A stretch of 64,000 bases of DNA from Neolewinella persica DSM 23188 (GCF_000373105.1 NZ_KB890435.1:33843-97842), one strand, 5' to 3'; counted from the first letter of the stretch, positions 49,495-58,322 are shown. Translations and numbers: made by a program. The notes: generated from the sequence alone by a model not told the origin.

Positions 49495-50004
49495 CTAAGC
49501 CAACTGCCGGCTGCCGATGAGCGCCTTCAGTTTAGCCCGAGCCACAAAAATCCGGCTCTTCACCGTACCGATTGGCAGGCGGAGGTGTGTGGCAATCTCG
49601 CTGTACTCAAACCCCTGGTAAAACATCATAAAGGGCATGGAATACATGGTGTCAAGCTTTCTGATTAACACCGTGAGTTCGTTCAGGCTCAAGGAAGCTT
49701 CAGCGTTACTTTCTACGCCTCTTTCGGTCCGGTCGAGGGCCACCATATCGGGCATCACACCGTTGATGTGGCGACGCACCTTGCTTTTACGGTAATCGTT
49801 GATGAAGGCATGGTGCATGATCGTAGTCACCCAGCTCTTGAAGTTGGTACCTTCCTGAAAGGATTCCCGGGCCTTGAATGCCCGGAAGTAGGTTTCCTGA
49901 ACTAAATCCTCAGCTCCCTCCCTGCTCTTAGTGAGCCGAAGCGCAAAAGAATAAAGCAGGTTTTGTATTTCCTGGGTTTTAGAAATGAAGGTATGCTCGT
50001 TCAT
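49495..50004 (-). CDS. ECF-type RNA polymerase sigma factor
   Basis: A 169-residue sigma-70 family factor. Region 2 is YSFALRLTKSREGAEDLVQE, then TYFRAFKARESF and FKSWVTTIMHHAFINDYRK. Region 4 reads FYQGFEYSEIATHLRLPIGT then VKSRIFVARAKLK. This is a typical small ECF factor without region 3 or extension. It diverges from the DUF3298 lipoprotein at 50133; no transmembrane anti-sigma gene lies downstream, so the regulator could be the lipoprotein or be encoded elsewhere. Confidence 0.93.
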   Translation of the reverse strand: MNEHTFISKTQEIQNLLYSFALRLTKSREGAEDLVQETYFRAFKARESFQEGTNFKSWVTTIMHHAFINDYRKSKVRRHINGVMPDMVALDRTERGVESNAEASLSLNELTVLIRKLDTMYSMPFMMFYQGFEYSEIATHLRLPIGTVKSRIFVARAKLKALIGSRQLA

Positions 50005-50132
50005 CTTAGTAGGCTGATTCTTTGGTTAATCTAAACGTTGACGTCGCAGTAAGCGATTACTTCTCCGGCGCCGTTATAAAGACTCTCTTTTAGTAGTCCG
50101 TCACTAATGTTGCGGCGAAATAATTTCCGACC

Positions 50133-50981
50133 TTGCGGAAAATACCAGTTGCTTTGAAATACCTGTTACTCCTTCCGCTCGTTTTCTTGCTCTCTTGCCA
50201 AAACCAGGACAGCCCTTCCGTTGAGCCCGATGATGATGACGATGTCACCATGCCGGTAGCGCTGGATTCAGTTGCCTTCGAAGTTTTTGAATTTGCGGAC
50301 TCCGCGTTACTCGTGCAGGCGTACCGAAATTCTCCTCAGGTGACCTTTCAAGTCAGCACCCTCGTACCGAAGTCCGGTAACGAACAGCTGAACAACCTCA
50401 TCAATACCGCACTGGCAAAAGTCATCGCCGGTGAAGAAGCGCCGATTTCCGTCACTAACCTGCCACAGACCATCAAAATTGCCTCCCGGAACGTCCTGTA
50501 CAACTACAGGAAGCAGGACGTAGACACGGCGGACCTTGAAGATATGTGGGCAAGCTATTCTTTGGACCATCACTTCCAGACGGAAGTGCTGCTGAATACC
50601 AACAACCTGCTGACCCTGGCCACAAACCACTACTTCTATACTGGTGGCGCCCACGGCAACCACTACACGATACTGCACACATTCTCGACTGATTCCGTCC
50701 AATTACTTACGTTCGATGACATCTTTTTGCCCGGTCAGGTTGCCGAGTTGGAAAAGCTACTCACACAAAAAGCCAAAGCAATTGGTCTGGGTTACCAAAC
50801 CGAGACGGTGCCGGTTACCGAAAACATTGCCTTCACTAAAGAAGGACTTCTCTTCGATTACCCACCGTACGAGATTGCCTCTTACGCTGACGGGGAGATT
50901 GAGATTGTGCTGCCTTATGCGGAGGTTAGTCACTTATTGACTGAGCGGGGGGAAAGCTTGGCGCTGACGATTGTTAAATAG
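50133..50981 (+). CDS. DUF3298 (RsiV-like) lipoprotein
   Basis: A 282-residue envelope lipoprotein. The signal LKYLLLLPLVFLLSC ends in a lipobox Cys; the start is TTG, either at 50133 or at 50154, the latter giving a tighter signal peptide. An acidic linker (PDDDDDV) follows. The domain at about 60-280 matches DUF4163/DUF3298: ASRNVLYNYRKQDVDTADLE, YFYTGGAHGNHYTILHTF, LLTFDDIFLPG and the C-terminal YEIASYADGEIEIVLPYAEV. In Bacillus, DUF3298 forms the lysozyme-sensing part of anti-sigma RsiV. The divergent ECF gene makes a functional link possible but unproven, since no cytoplasmic anti-sigma part is present. Confidence 0.82.
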   Translation: MRKIPVALKYLLLLPLVFLLSCQNQDSPSVEPDDDDDVTMPVALDSVAFEVFEFADSALLVQAYRNSPQVTFQVSTLVPKSGNEQLNNLINTALAKVIAGEEAPISVTNLPQTIKIASRNVLYNYRKQDVDTADLEDMWASYSLDHHFQTEVLLNTNNLLTLATNHYFYTGGAHGNHYTILHTFSTDSVQLLTFDDIFLPGQVAELEKLLTQKAKAIGLGYQTETVPVTENIAFTKEGLLFDYPPYEIASYADGEIEIVLPYAEVSHLLTERGESLALTIVK

Positions 50982-51037
50982 CCTTTATATTTTCGTCAAA
51001 TGAGCGACTTGCTCATTGGACGTGGGGTGTTTAGGAC

Positions 51038-52270
51038 CTACCCCTCCGCATTCCCAATCAACCACCCCCCCGTCCAGGCTGCCTGGAAATTGAAGCCGCC
51101 GGTGATGGCGTCGATGTCCAGCACTTCGCCGGCCAGGAAGAGGCTGGGGTAAAGTTTGGAGCGGAAGGATTTGAAGTCAATTTCCCGCAGATCAACGCCG
51201 CCAGCCGTGGTGAATTCGTCCTTATTCGTGGATTTTCCCGTAATGTGGAACCGGGCATTGGTCAACTGCTCAACCAGGGCGGCGCGCTGTCGCTTGCTTA
51301 GTTGGGACCATTGCTGGTCGCCCGGAATACCGGCAGCCTGAACGAGGGATTTCCAAAGGCGGATGGGCAGGTCCAGGTAAGCGCGGGCGGCGATCTGACG
51401 TATGGCTTCGGTTTGTTTAAGGTCTTCGAGTTGTTCCTCCACGTCTACCGGGCGCATGGCCAGCCAGTTGACGACCAGTTCGAAGTTGTACTTGCGGGGT
51501 TCGAGGCGGCGTGCTCCCCAGGCGGAGAGCCGGAGGATGGCGGGGCCGCTCAGGCCCCGGTGGGTGATCAGCAGCGGGCCTTCGGCTTTGAGTTTTTCGC
51601 CGGCAATATTCAGCTGCGCCCAGGGCATGGAGATGCCGGAGAGGTCGCGCAGCCGGGTGTCTTTGGTATCGAAAGCGAAGAGGGAGGGAACCGGAGGAAC
51701 CAGGGTATGGCCCAGGGATTCCAGCAGCTTCCACACGGCGGGGTTAGAGCCGGAAGTGACGACGAGGCGGTCGGCGGTAAAGGTTTGGTCACCGGCTTTT
51801 ACGGTCCATTTTTCAGGCGCGGACGCAGGTGCAGTGGAAGAGGTTGAAGGAGCAATGATCTCCGACACCCGGGTTTTCGTCAACACCTTGACGCCCTGGG
51901 CCTTCGCGGTATTCCAAAGGCAATCGATGATCGATTGTGAACTGTCGGATACGGGGAACACCCGTCCGTCGTCTTCAATCTTTAGTTCTACGCCCCGATC
52001 GCCGAACCAGCCCATGGTGTCGCCGCAGGCGAACTGGTTGAAGGGGCCGAGCAGTTCCTTCTCGCCCCTGGGGTAAAACTTCGAAAGTTCCCGCGGGTCC
52101 CAACAGCCGTGGGTGACGTTGCAACGCCCGCCGCCGGAGATGCGGACTTTCTCCAGCACGGATTTGCCCCGTTCGAGGATGGTAATGTCCTCCTTCGGGT
52201 GGTTGGCCGCCAGTTGGATGGCGGAGAAAAAGCCGGCGGCGCCGCCGCCGATGATGATGGTTTGGGGCAT
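51038..52270 (-). CDS. FAD-dependent oxidoreductase of the HI0933/BaiN family, carrying an R18 insertion
   Basis: About 410 residues from the ATG at 52270 (PQTIIIGGGAAGFFSAIQLA, the dinucleotide-binding motif). Family signatures: VRISGGGRCNVTHG, KIEDDGRVFPVSD, VVTSGSNPAVWKLLESLGH, GPLLITHRGLSGPAILRLSA, FTTAGGVDLREIDF and ITGGFNFQAAWTGGW. HI0933-type flavoproteins include BaiN and aminoacetone-oxidase-like proteins; the substrate here is unknown. Residues about 138-152 (APSTSSTAPASAPEK) are encoded by R18 copy 11 plus its arm and lie in a loop between an FAD-domain strand and the next strand (WTVKAGDQTF). The frame is intact, so the insertion is tolerated. Confidence 0.87.
   Translation of the reverse strand: MPQTIIIGGGAAGFFSAIQLAANHPKEDITILERGKSVLEKVRISGGGRCNVTHGCWDPRELSKFYPRGEKELLGPFNQFACGDTMGWFGDRGVELKIEDDGRVFPVSDSSQSIIDCLWNTAKAQGVKVLTKTRVSEIIAPSTSSTAPASAPEKWTVKAGDQTFTADRLVVTSGSNPAVWKLLESLGHTLVPPVPSLFAFDTKDTRLRDLSGISMPWAQLNIAGEKLKAEGPLLITHRGLSGPAILRLSAWGARRLEPRKYNFELVVNWLAMRPVDVEEQLEDLKQTEAIRQIAARAYLDLPIRLWKSLVQAAGIPGDQQWSQLSKRQRAALVEQLTNARFHITGKSTNKDEFTTAGGVDLREIDFKSFRSKLYPSLFLAGEVLDIDAITGGFNFQAAWTGGWLIGNAEG
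51816..51833 (+). repeat. R18 dispersed repeat, copy 11 (inside a flavoprotein gene)
   Basis: Exact core GGCGCGGACGCAGGTGCA on the strand opposite to the gene, with the arm-like TTGAAGGAGCAATGA ending near 51856. Confidence 0.87.
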
Positions 52271-52358
52271 GGGGGTAGTTGTAGCAGCTACGGTAGAACC
52301 GTGCAAAATTAGCTGTTTATGGCTAAACTCTTGTACGGATGCCCTTTACGGTGTGTAG

Positions 52359-52480
52359 AACAAATTGCACAGGCCTAAGTCGTCAGACCACCGAGGCCAT
52401 TGTTCGCCGTCTGTCGGATCGTTTTTACCTGACGCAGTCGGTAAAACGCTGTCCGACGGCTGCTGAAGGTGCAATTTGTT
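52359..52480. repeat. Inverted repeat enclosing GNA-apex hairpin 5
   Basis: AACAAATTGCAC (52359-52370) pairs with GTGCAATTTGTT (52469-52480). Inside, GTCGGA(t)CG and TTTTACC (52413-52429) pair with GGTAAAACG and TCCGAC (52440-52457), and the tip is T-GAC-GCA-GTC, as in hairpins 1-3. The outer stem CATCSGATG of those hairpins is absent. Confidence 0.65.
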
Positions 52481-52514
52481 ATCCACCCCCCTCTACGTTT
52501 GGATAACAAATTGC
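52471..52514. repeat. Perfect 14-bp stem hairpin
   Basis: GCAATTTGTTATCC pairs with GGATAACAAATTGC around a 16-nt loop. It shares its left arm with the larger inverted repeat, so the two structures are mutually exclusive. Confidence 0.75.
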
Positions 52515-52530
52515 AATTATTAACCTGCGA

Positions 52531-52613
52531 GCCGTCCGATCGCCTGCCCACCGACTTCGTTGTTGTTCCCAGCGACCCGACGGCCTACGGGCTTAGTTGT
52601 TCCGTCGGACGGC
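52531..52613. repeat. Hairpin next to hairpin 5
   Basis: GCCGTCCGA (52531) pairs perfectly with TCGGACGGC (ending 52613); inside, the match is imperfect. The outer word is shared with 52406-52460, suggesting a common origin of the pair. Confidence 0.6.
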
Positions 52614-52677
52614 TATACACCAATGCCGCAGGTCTTGAAGTGTGATCTTTCGGGCGGATTTTTGGATGCATCAACCG

Positions 52678-53718
52678 CTAAATAAGTGCTGTTTTAACCC
52701 GAACAGTTTCGACGCCTTCAACTACCTCAAAAAGCAACGTCTTTTTTGCTGTATCCTCCTGAAAGACTTCCTGCATATTTTTCACAATACCATAAGGAAT
52801 GTTCCTTAGTTCAAGTTCAGCCACCCAGTAATCGGATACTTTTTGAACCATACACTCGCTTATTTTGCTGTTCAAAGCTGCCCGATTAGCTAACCGTTGG
52901 GCATTCGTAGCAAACTCATCAATTTCAATGCCTAAAAGTGAGCACAAATTTTCAAACTGCTGATCAGAACCAATCGCCAGAACAAGCAGCTTACCATCCA
53001 TGGTCCTATACATATCTCCGTAAGGGGCAATGTTAGGATGCTGGGTGCCCATTGGCTGTGGAATATGCCTTTCCATTAACCAATTTGTAGCCTGATTGGC
53101 CAAAGAAGCCAACGCACTCTCGTAAAGCGACACCTTGATGTGCTTCCCTTCCCCAGTGCTCAATTTATTGATAATGGCACAAAGAATGGCTTCTTTCAGG
53201 TGGTGGGCAGCCAATACATCAATTAAAGCAACCGGCATTTTTACCGGGTCTCTGCCTCGCTCGCCATTCATGAACATAAACCCGGTTTCAGCTTGTAACA
53301 CCACGTCAAATGCCGGCCTTGAGTCGTCACCACCAAAACCCGTAAGCGCTGCATAAATGAGCGATGGGTTGTATTGCTTTAAATCATCATAGTCCAGTTT
53401 AAGTTTTCGAGCAGTGCCTGGTTTGTAGTTCGTGATGACAATGTCGGCGTCTTTTACGTGATTGATCAACGTCTTATAATCTGAAGCATCCGTCACATCG
53501 AGCAACAAACTTTCCTTCCCGTAATTTGCCGCACTGTAATAGGCAGAGATGGGTTTTTCCCTGGATTCAGTTGGGAGCCTCCACGCTCTTGTAACATCCC
53601 CGTCGGTCAGCTTATTTTCAATCTTAATGACTGTGGCCCCTAACTCTGCGAAGAAAGTTCCCGTTAATGGGCCGGCTAAGACGCTTGCTAGTTCTATTAT
53701 TTTTTGGTTTTTGAACAT
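52678..53718 (-). CDS. CaiB/BaiF-type family III CoA transferase
   Basis: A 346-residue cytoplasmic enzyme transferring CoA between acyl groups. Visible family features: IIELASVLAGPLTGTFFAEL, GATVIKIENKLTDGDVTR, YGKESLLLDVTD, NYKPGTARKLKLDYDDLKQY, LIYAALTGFGGDD and FDVVLQAETGFM, the last holding the Asp that forms the acyl anhydride. The C-terminal half is shorter than in formyl-CoA or carnitine CoA transferases (about 400 residues). The substrate is unknown. It is A/T-richer than the flavoprotein gene beside it. No pathway partner lies next to it. Confidence 0.87.
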   Translation of the reverse strand: MFKNQKIIELASVLAGPLTGTFFAELGATVIKIENKLTDGDVTRAWRLPTESREKPISAYYSAANYGKESLLLDVTDASDYKTLINHVKDADIVITNYKPGTARKLKLDYDDLKQYNPSLIYAALTGFGGDDSRPAFDVVLQAETGFMFMNGERGRDPVKMPVALIDVLAAHHLKEAILCAIINKLSTGEGKHIKVSLYESALASLANQATNWLMERHIPQPMGTQHPNIAPYGDMYRTMDGKLLVLAIGSDQQFENLCSLLGIEIDEFATNAQRLANRAALNSKISECMVQKVSDYWVAELELRNIPYGIVKNMQEVFQEDTAKKTLLFEVVEGVETVRVKTALI

Positions 53719-53821
53719 TAGGTGGTTTTAATTATTATCAACATGAGCGTAGCTTCAGTACGGAGCGCATGCGGAGTATTGACAGTTATGCAATGCTAGC
53801 AGTTCGTTTTCTTTTTTATCT

Positions 53822-54439
53822 TCATTTAATTATGTATTGAAAGTCCTCTTTTCGGGTTAAATATTCCAACGATAGAATCCAAATAATTTTCATTAAGAAT
53901 ATTATTTTTTGCATTATTGGCATGTATTCTAAGAAAGACCTTGTAAAATACATATACGTGCCAAAATAAAAAGTCAATAGGAATATAATTGACATGACTT
54001 TCATCCAATTCAATTTGGATTTGACAACCATTACTGTGATATAAAAAAATATCAGAAGTGTTAACATGCTTGACATCGTTACCATGAGATCATGCATTGA
54101 AGGAACAACAGTTATAAGTCCTAATATTGTCGCTAATATTCCTAAATACTTTATTACAAGTGAAGCACTTCTAATTTTAATCCTATTCGAAAAATTCACG
54201 AAAAACAATCCAAAACTTGCAGTAAGGAATAACACTCCAAAAATAGCCAAAGGTCTTGCTGTATTTTCTACTCCGTTGACCGCCAATGGTCTGAGCAAAT
54301 TACTTATATAATTATTTGCCCAATCATAACCTACTGAATTTACATTTTCGTAGGTTCCGCCTGGATAATAAAGTGTCGCTATTATCAGTAGGAGAGTTCC
54401 AATGACTACTCCAATCAGGGTTGAGTATTTTTTTATCAT
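53822..54439 (-). CDS. Predicted six-helix membrane protein (DUF998-like)
   Basis: A 205-residue integral membrane protein with six hydrophobic segments (LIGVVIGTLLLIIATLYYPG; LAIFGVLFLTASFGLFFV; YLGILATILGLITVVPS; MLTLLIFFYITVMVV; VMSIIFLLTFYFGTYMYF; IIFLMKIIWILSLEYL). The layout, with YPGGTYEN after helix 1 and P-M-HD in the loop after helix 3, resembles DUF998 proteins. It is markedly A/T-rich compared with the neighbours. It may have been acquired recently together with the CoA transferase. No function is proposed. Confidence 0.7.
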   Translation of the reverse strand: MIKKYSTLIGVVIGTLLLIIATLYYPGGTYENVNSVGYDWANNYISNLLRPLAVNGVENTARPLAIFGVLFLTASFGLFFVNFSNRIKIRSASLVIKYLGILATILGLITVVPSMHDLMVTMSSMLTLLIFFYITVMVVKSKLNWMKVMSIIFLLTFYFGTYMYFTRSFLEYMPIMQKIIFLMKIIWILSLEYLTRKEDFQYIIK

Positions 54440-54939
54440 TCATTTTCTATTTGAGGCATCCACTTGTTGTAGATGTTTTCATTCTTCTTAATGACCGCTG
54501 ACACATGCAAGCACACCTTCCGTACATCTCACCTACCAATGAACCCTTCCACTACCCAACCCCAACAAACATTAGCTTCCCGAGTAATGACTAGCTGCGT
54601 AGTTCCCAATATCGCAATTTATATTAAATAACCTTTTGCATGAGTGCTTAAATGACAGCAATCACGCAACTCGCTCCAGCATTTATAGCATTTGTGCCCA
54701 ATACGCTGCCCATCATCACCGCTACATTCAGTCCAACCAAAGCCCCCTACCCTGCTCCTCCATCCATTTCCCTTGCACCTGCGACCCCGCCTGAATCTTG
54801 TACTCAAATTGGATCAATACTTGGGTCCGAGACACAACAGTTAATTATTCGGACTACAAGTACTCGACCGGGATGGGGCCTTCAACAAATTTCACGATAT
54901 TGAAGGCGAAAATTGCACACTACCCATACCAACCATACC
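54440..54939. other. 500-bp intergenic region
   Basis: Divergent region between the membrane protein and the BNR protein genes. R18 copy 12 lies at 54774. A 250-nt open frame overlaps it but consists largely of repeat and low-complexity sequence and is not called. Confidence 0.6.
54774..54791 (-). repeat. R18 dispersed repeat, copy 12
   Basis: Minus-strand core GGCGGGGTCGCAGGTGCA, with arm AAATGGATGGAGGAGCAGGG. Confidence 0.82.
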
Positions 54940-57900
54940 ATGACGATGAAAAGGATACTCTTCAGCCTACTAGCCATTCTTTTATGGCTACCATTGCTTC
55001 AAGCCCAGAAAAGTGCCCCTGCCACCACCGGTTTTGACGAATCGCTTTACAACACCATGGAGTGGCGACTGGTCGGGCCATTTCGCGGGGGGCGTGCGGG
55101 CACCGTGCAGGGCGTCATTGGGAAACCTAACCTTTACTACATGGGCACCGCCGGTGGCGGTGTGTGGAGAACAAAAGATGGCGGCAATAGCTGGTCCTGC
55201 ATCTCCGACGGTTATTTCGGCGGCACCATCGGTGCCGTGGCGGTGGCCCAGAGCGACCCTAACGTAATTTACGTCGGGGAAGGCGAGCAAACCGTGCGCG
55301 GAAACGTCTCTTCGGGCGACGGCCTGTGGCGATCCACCGACGCCGGGGAGAGCTGGACCTCTATCGGCCTGAAAGGAACGGAGCACATCGGTCGGATGAT
55401 TGTCCACCCGACGAATCCGGACGTCGTGTACGTAGCGGCAATGGGCAACCTTTGGATTCCGAACGAGGAACGAGGCCTGTACCGCTCCAAAGACGGGGGT
55501 AAAAGCTGGGAAAAAGTGCTCTACGTCAGCGACAAAGCCGGGGCTGTGGACGTGACGTTTGACCCCAACAACCCGCGCATCCTGTACGCCTCCACGTGGC
55601 AGATCAAGCGAAACGGTTACCGGATGGATAGTGGCGGCCCAGGCAGTCACCTCTGGAAAAGTACGGATAGCGGGGATACCTGGACAAAACTCACCGACCG
55701 CCCGGGACTTCCCAAAGGGGTGCTCGGTATTATTGGCGTAACCGTCTCCCCACTCAATTCAGACCGTATCTGGACGATTATTGAAGCCGAAAACGGTGGT
55801 GTTTTTCGTTCGGACAATGCAGGAAAGACCTGGGTCAAAATCAGTGCGGACCGTAACCTGCGGCAACGGGCCTGGTACTACAGCCGCATCTATGCGGATA
55901 CCGAAAACGAGGACCGTGTTTATGTGCTCAACGTCGGCTTTTGGCGATCCAATGACGGTGGTAAGAACTTTGAGCGGATAAGTACGCCCCACGGCGATCA
56001 CCATGATTTATGGATCGACCCCAACGATAATGAGCGTATGGCCATCGCCGATGACGGAGGCGTACAGGTAAGCTTTGACGCCGGAGATAACTGGACAACT
56101 TACCACAACCAACCTACCTCGCAGTTTTATCGGGTAACCACCGACAACCATTTCCCCTTTCGCATTTATGGCGCCCAGCAAGACAACAGTACGGTGCGCA
56201 TTTTGCACCGCTCCGCTGGCGACGAGATAGCAGAAAGAGACTGGGAGCCTTCCGCCGGTGGCGAGAGCGCACATTTGGCCCCTGACCCTAAAGACAATGA
56301 AATCGTATATGGCGGCACCTACAAGGGCTACATGATGCGTAAGGATCATCGCACCGGGCAAACACGCTCGGTGAACGTCTACCCCGACAACCCGGCTGGT
56401 TCGGGCGCGGAGGTGATGAAATATCGCTTCAACTGGAACTTTCCGGTGATGTTTAGTCCGAACGACCCCAACCGGCTGTACGCCGGCTCCAACTACCTCC
56501 ACGCCACCACCAACGGCGGGCAATCCTGGGAGGTCATCAGCCCTGACCTGACGCGTAACGACCCCGAGACCATCAAATCTTCCGGCGGCGACATTACGCA
56601 AGACAATACCGGCGCAGAATTCTATGCCAACATCTTTGCGCTGGCTGAATCTACCCTGGAGCCCGGCGTCATCTGGACGGGTAGCGATGATGGCCTGATC
56701 CACATCAGCCGCGACAATGGTAAAACCTGGAACGACGTAACCCCGAAGGATTCGCCCAAGCTCAATATGATGAATTGTATTGATGTACACCCCTTTAAGA
56801 AAGGCGGGGCCTACCTGGCAGCTACGCATTACAAGTTTGGCGATTATCAGCCTTATATCTACAAAACTACGGACTATGGTAAAACCTGGACCAAGATTGT
56901 CAAGGGTATCGATCCCACCCATTATACGCGGGCGGTACGTGCCGACCCGGTCCGCCCGGGCTTATTGTATGCCGGTACCGAGCGCGGGATGTACATTTCC
57001 TTTGACGATGGCGGAAACTGGGAACCTTTCCAGCTGAATTTACCCCTTACGGCAATTCGGGATTTGCACGTACGGGAGGAAAGCCTGATCGCGGCTACCC
57101 ACGGCCGCAGTTTTTGGATGATTGATGACCTGGGGCCTGTCCGCCAGGTGGATAAAGACATCGCATCCCAAGCCCATCACATTTATGGGCCCAAGCCGTC
57201 TTACCGGATGGCACAATCTGGTGGCCTGGGGGACAATGATCTTCGCTTATCGGGAGAGAACCATCCGAATGGGGTGCTTTTCAACTTCTTTATCAATGAC
57301 TATGAAAAGCAGGACGTTTCTCTGATAATCCAGGATATGGAAGGCAATATGATTCAGACTTTTGCTACCGACACGACGGATAAAAAGCAACGGCTTATAA
57401 TTAGTCCGGACAAGAATCACTTTGTCTGGGATATGCGCTATCCGGGATTCATGGAATTTGATGGCATGATCCTTTACTCCGCGCCTAATCGCGGCCCCAA
57501 AGCAGTACCGGGAACCTATACAGCCATTTTGAAAGTGGGCGGTAAGGAATCGGAGACCACCTTTGACATCGTTGCTGATCCACGCCTGGAAACCACGCAG
57601 GCAGACTATGAAAAGCAGTTGGCTTACTTGCTGCGTGTCCGCGATCGGGTAAGTGAAGCCCACCTGGCCATGCGCGACATCAGCAGCATCCGGGACGACC
57701 TTAACTACTTTAAGGATAAGCTGGACGGTAAACCGGCGTATAAGGAAATCCTGGAGCGCTGCTCCCAGTTGAACAAGGACATGTCGGTCATTGAAAACAA
57801 TATTCACATGACCAAGAATCAGAGTCGCCAGGATCCGCTCAACTACGGCATCAGGATCAACAACCGGCTGGCCTTTCTACTGGCTGACCAGCAGCGGGGC

Positions 57901-58080
57901 GACTATCGCCCGACCGATCAGGCCGAAGAGGCTTTTCAGGCCATTTCCGCTGAGTTGCAGGTGCAATTGGATCAGTTGGATACTTTACTGGAGGAAAAGC
58001 TGGGAGAGATCAATGAAATGGGCAAAACCTTGGGGGTAAAGATTCTGAGCGATCGGGTGTTGAAGAAGTTTAAGCCTTGA
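54940..58080 (+). CDS. Exported BNR/sortilin-like multi-blade propeller protein
   Basis: About 1046 residues with signal peptide KRILFSLLAILLWLPLLQAQ; the start is ATG 54940 or 54946. The N-terminal 720 residues hold many Asp-box (BNR) repeats of the form S.DGGKSW / STDAGESWTS / TTDYGKTWTK, as in VPS10/sortilin and 'glycosyl hydrolase' BNR proteins widespread in Bacteroidota. The first blade begins WRLVGPFRGGRAGTVQGV. A beta-sandwich follows (about 790-890). The last 170 residues are helical and charged (YEKQLAYLLRVRDRVSEAHL ... LDTLLEEKLGEINEMGKTL) and may form a coiled coil. No T9SS domain is seen at the end, so it may be periplasmic. Catalytic activity is not demonstrated. Confidence 0.87.
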   Translation: MTMKRILFSLLAILLWLPLLQAQKSAPATTGFDESLYNTMEWRLVGPFRGGRAGTVQGVIGKPNLYYMGTAGGGVWRTKDGGNSWSCISDGYFGGTIGAVAVAQSDPNVIYVGEGEQTVRGNVSSGDGLWRSTDAGESWTSIGLKGTEHIGRMIVHPTNPDVVYVAAMGNLWIPNEERGLYRSKDGGKSWEKVLYVSDKAGAVDVTFDPNNPRILYASTWQIKRNGYRMDSGGPGSHLWKSTDSGDTWTKLTDRPGLPKGVLGIIGVTVSPLNSDRIWTIIEAENGGVFRSDNAGKTWVKISADRNLRQRAWYYSRIYADTENEDRVYVLNVGFWRSNDGGKNFERISTPHGDHHDLWIDPNDNERMAIADDGGVQVSFDAGDNWTTYHNQPTSQFYRVTTDNHFPFRIYGAQQDNSTVRILHRSAGDEIAERDWEPSAGGESAHLAPDPKDNEIVYGGTYKGYMMRKDHRTGQTRSVNVYPDNPAGSGAEVMKYRFNWNFPVMFSPNDPNRLYAGSNYLHATTNGGQSWEVISPDLTRNDPETIKSSGGDITQDNTGAEFYANIFALAESTLEPGVIWTGSDDGLIHISRDNGKTWNDVTPKDSPKLNMMNCIDVHPFKKGGAYLAATHYKFGDYQPYIYKTTDYGKTWTKIVKGIDPTHYTRAVRADPVRPGLLYAGTERGMYISFDDGGNWEPFQLNLPLTAIRDLHVREESLIAATHGRSFWMIDDLGPVRQVDKDIASQAHHIYGPKPSYRMAQSGGLGDNDLRLSGENHPNGVLFNFFINDYEKQDVSLIIQDMEGNMIQTFATDTTDKKQRLIISPDKNHFVWDMRYPGFMEFDGMILYSAPNRGPKAVPGTYTAILKVGGKESETTFDIVADPRLETTQADYEKQLAYLLRVRDRVSEAHLAMRDISSIRDDLNYFKDKLDGKPAYKEILERCSQLNKDMSVIENNIHMTKNQSRQDPLNYGIRINNRLAFLLADQQRGDYRPTDQAEEAFQAISAELQVQLDQLDTLLEEKLGEINEMGKTLGVKILSDRVLKKFKP

Positions 58081-58181
58081 TGTAGTAAGGGAGGAAGGGC
58101 AAAGTACCGATGAGCGGGTTTTTCTTTCTTCCTTTTATCCCTTCCTTCTTTTGCCCTTTTACCCCTTCCTTCTTTTTAGGG

Positions 58182-58199
58182 GGCGGGGCCGCAGGTGCA
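58182..58199 (+). repeat. R18 dispersed repeat, copy 13
   Basis: Core GGCGGGGCCGCAGGTGCA followed by GGGGAAGTTAGAAGGCAACG. The C/T-rich run before it (58120-58175) could pair with a purine-rich arm. Confidence 0.82.
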
Positions 58200-58322
58200 G
58201 GGGAAGTTAGAAGGCAACGGGGTTCGTCATCGTTGTTTTGGCCTGAACAGACTTTCCTTTGTCTTCCAGTAACATTATGTCCCTCCAGCATTTAGACAGT
58301 TAGCGCCTTATTAAAAAGCAAA

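Larger units (their letters stand above)
52271..52677. other. 407-bp intergenic region dense in hairpins
   Basis: Between two minus-strand genes. It contains three nested or adjacent inverted repeats (52359-52480, 52471-52514, 52531-52613) described separately. No gene is seen. Confidence 0.7.

Noticed and set aside
54652..54903. 83-codon open frame upstream of the BNR gene
   Set aside because: Overlaps R18 copy 12 and is rich in Pro/Thr/Ser low-complexity sequence; no conserved domain.
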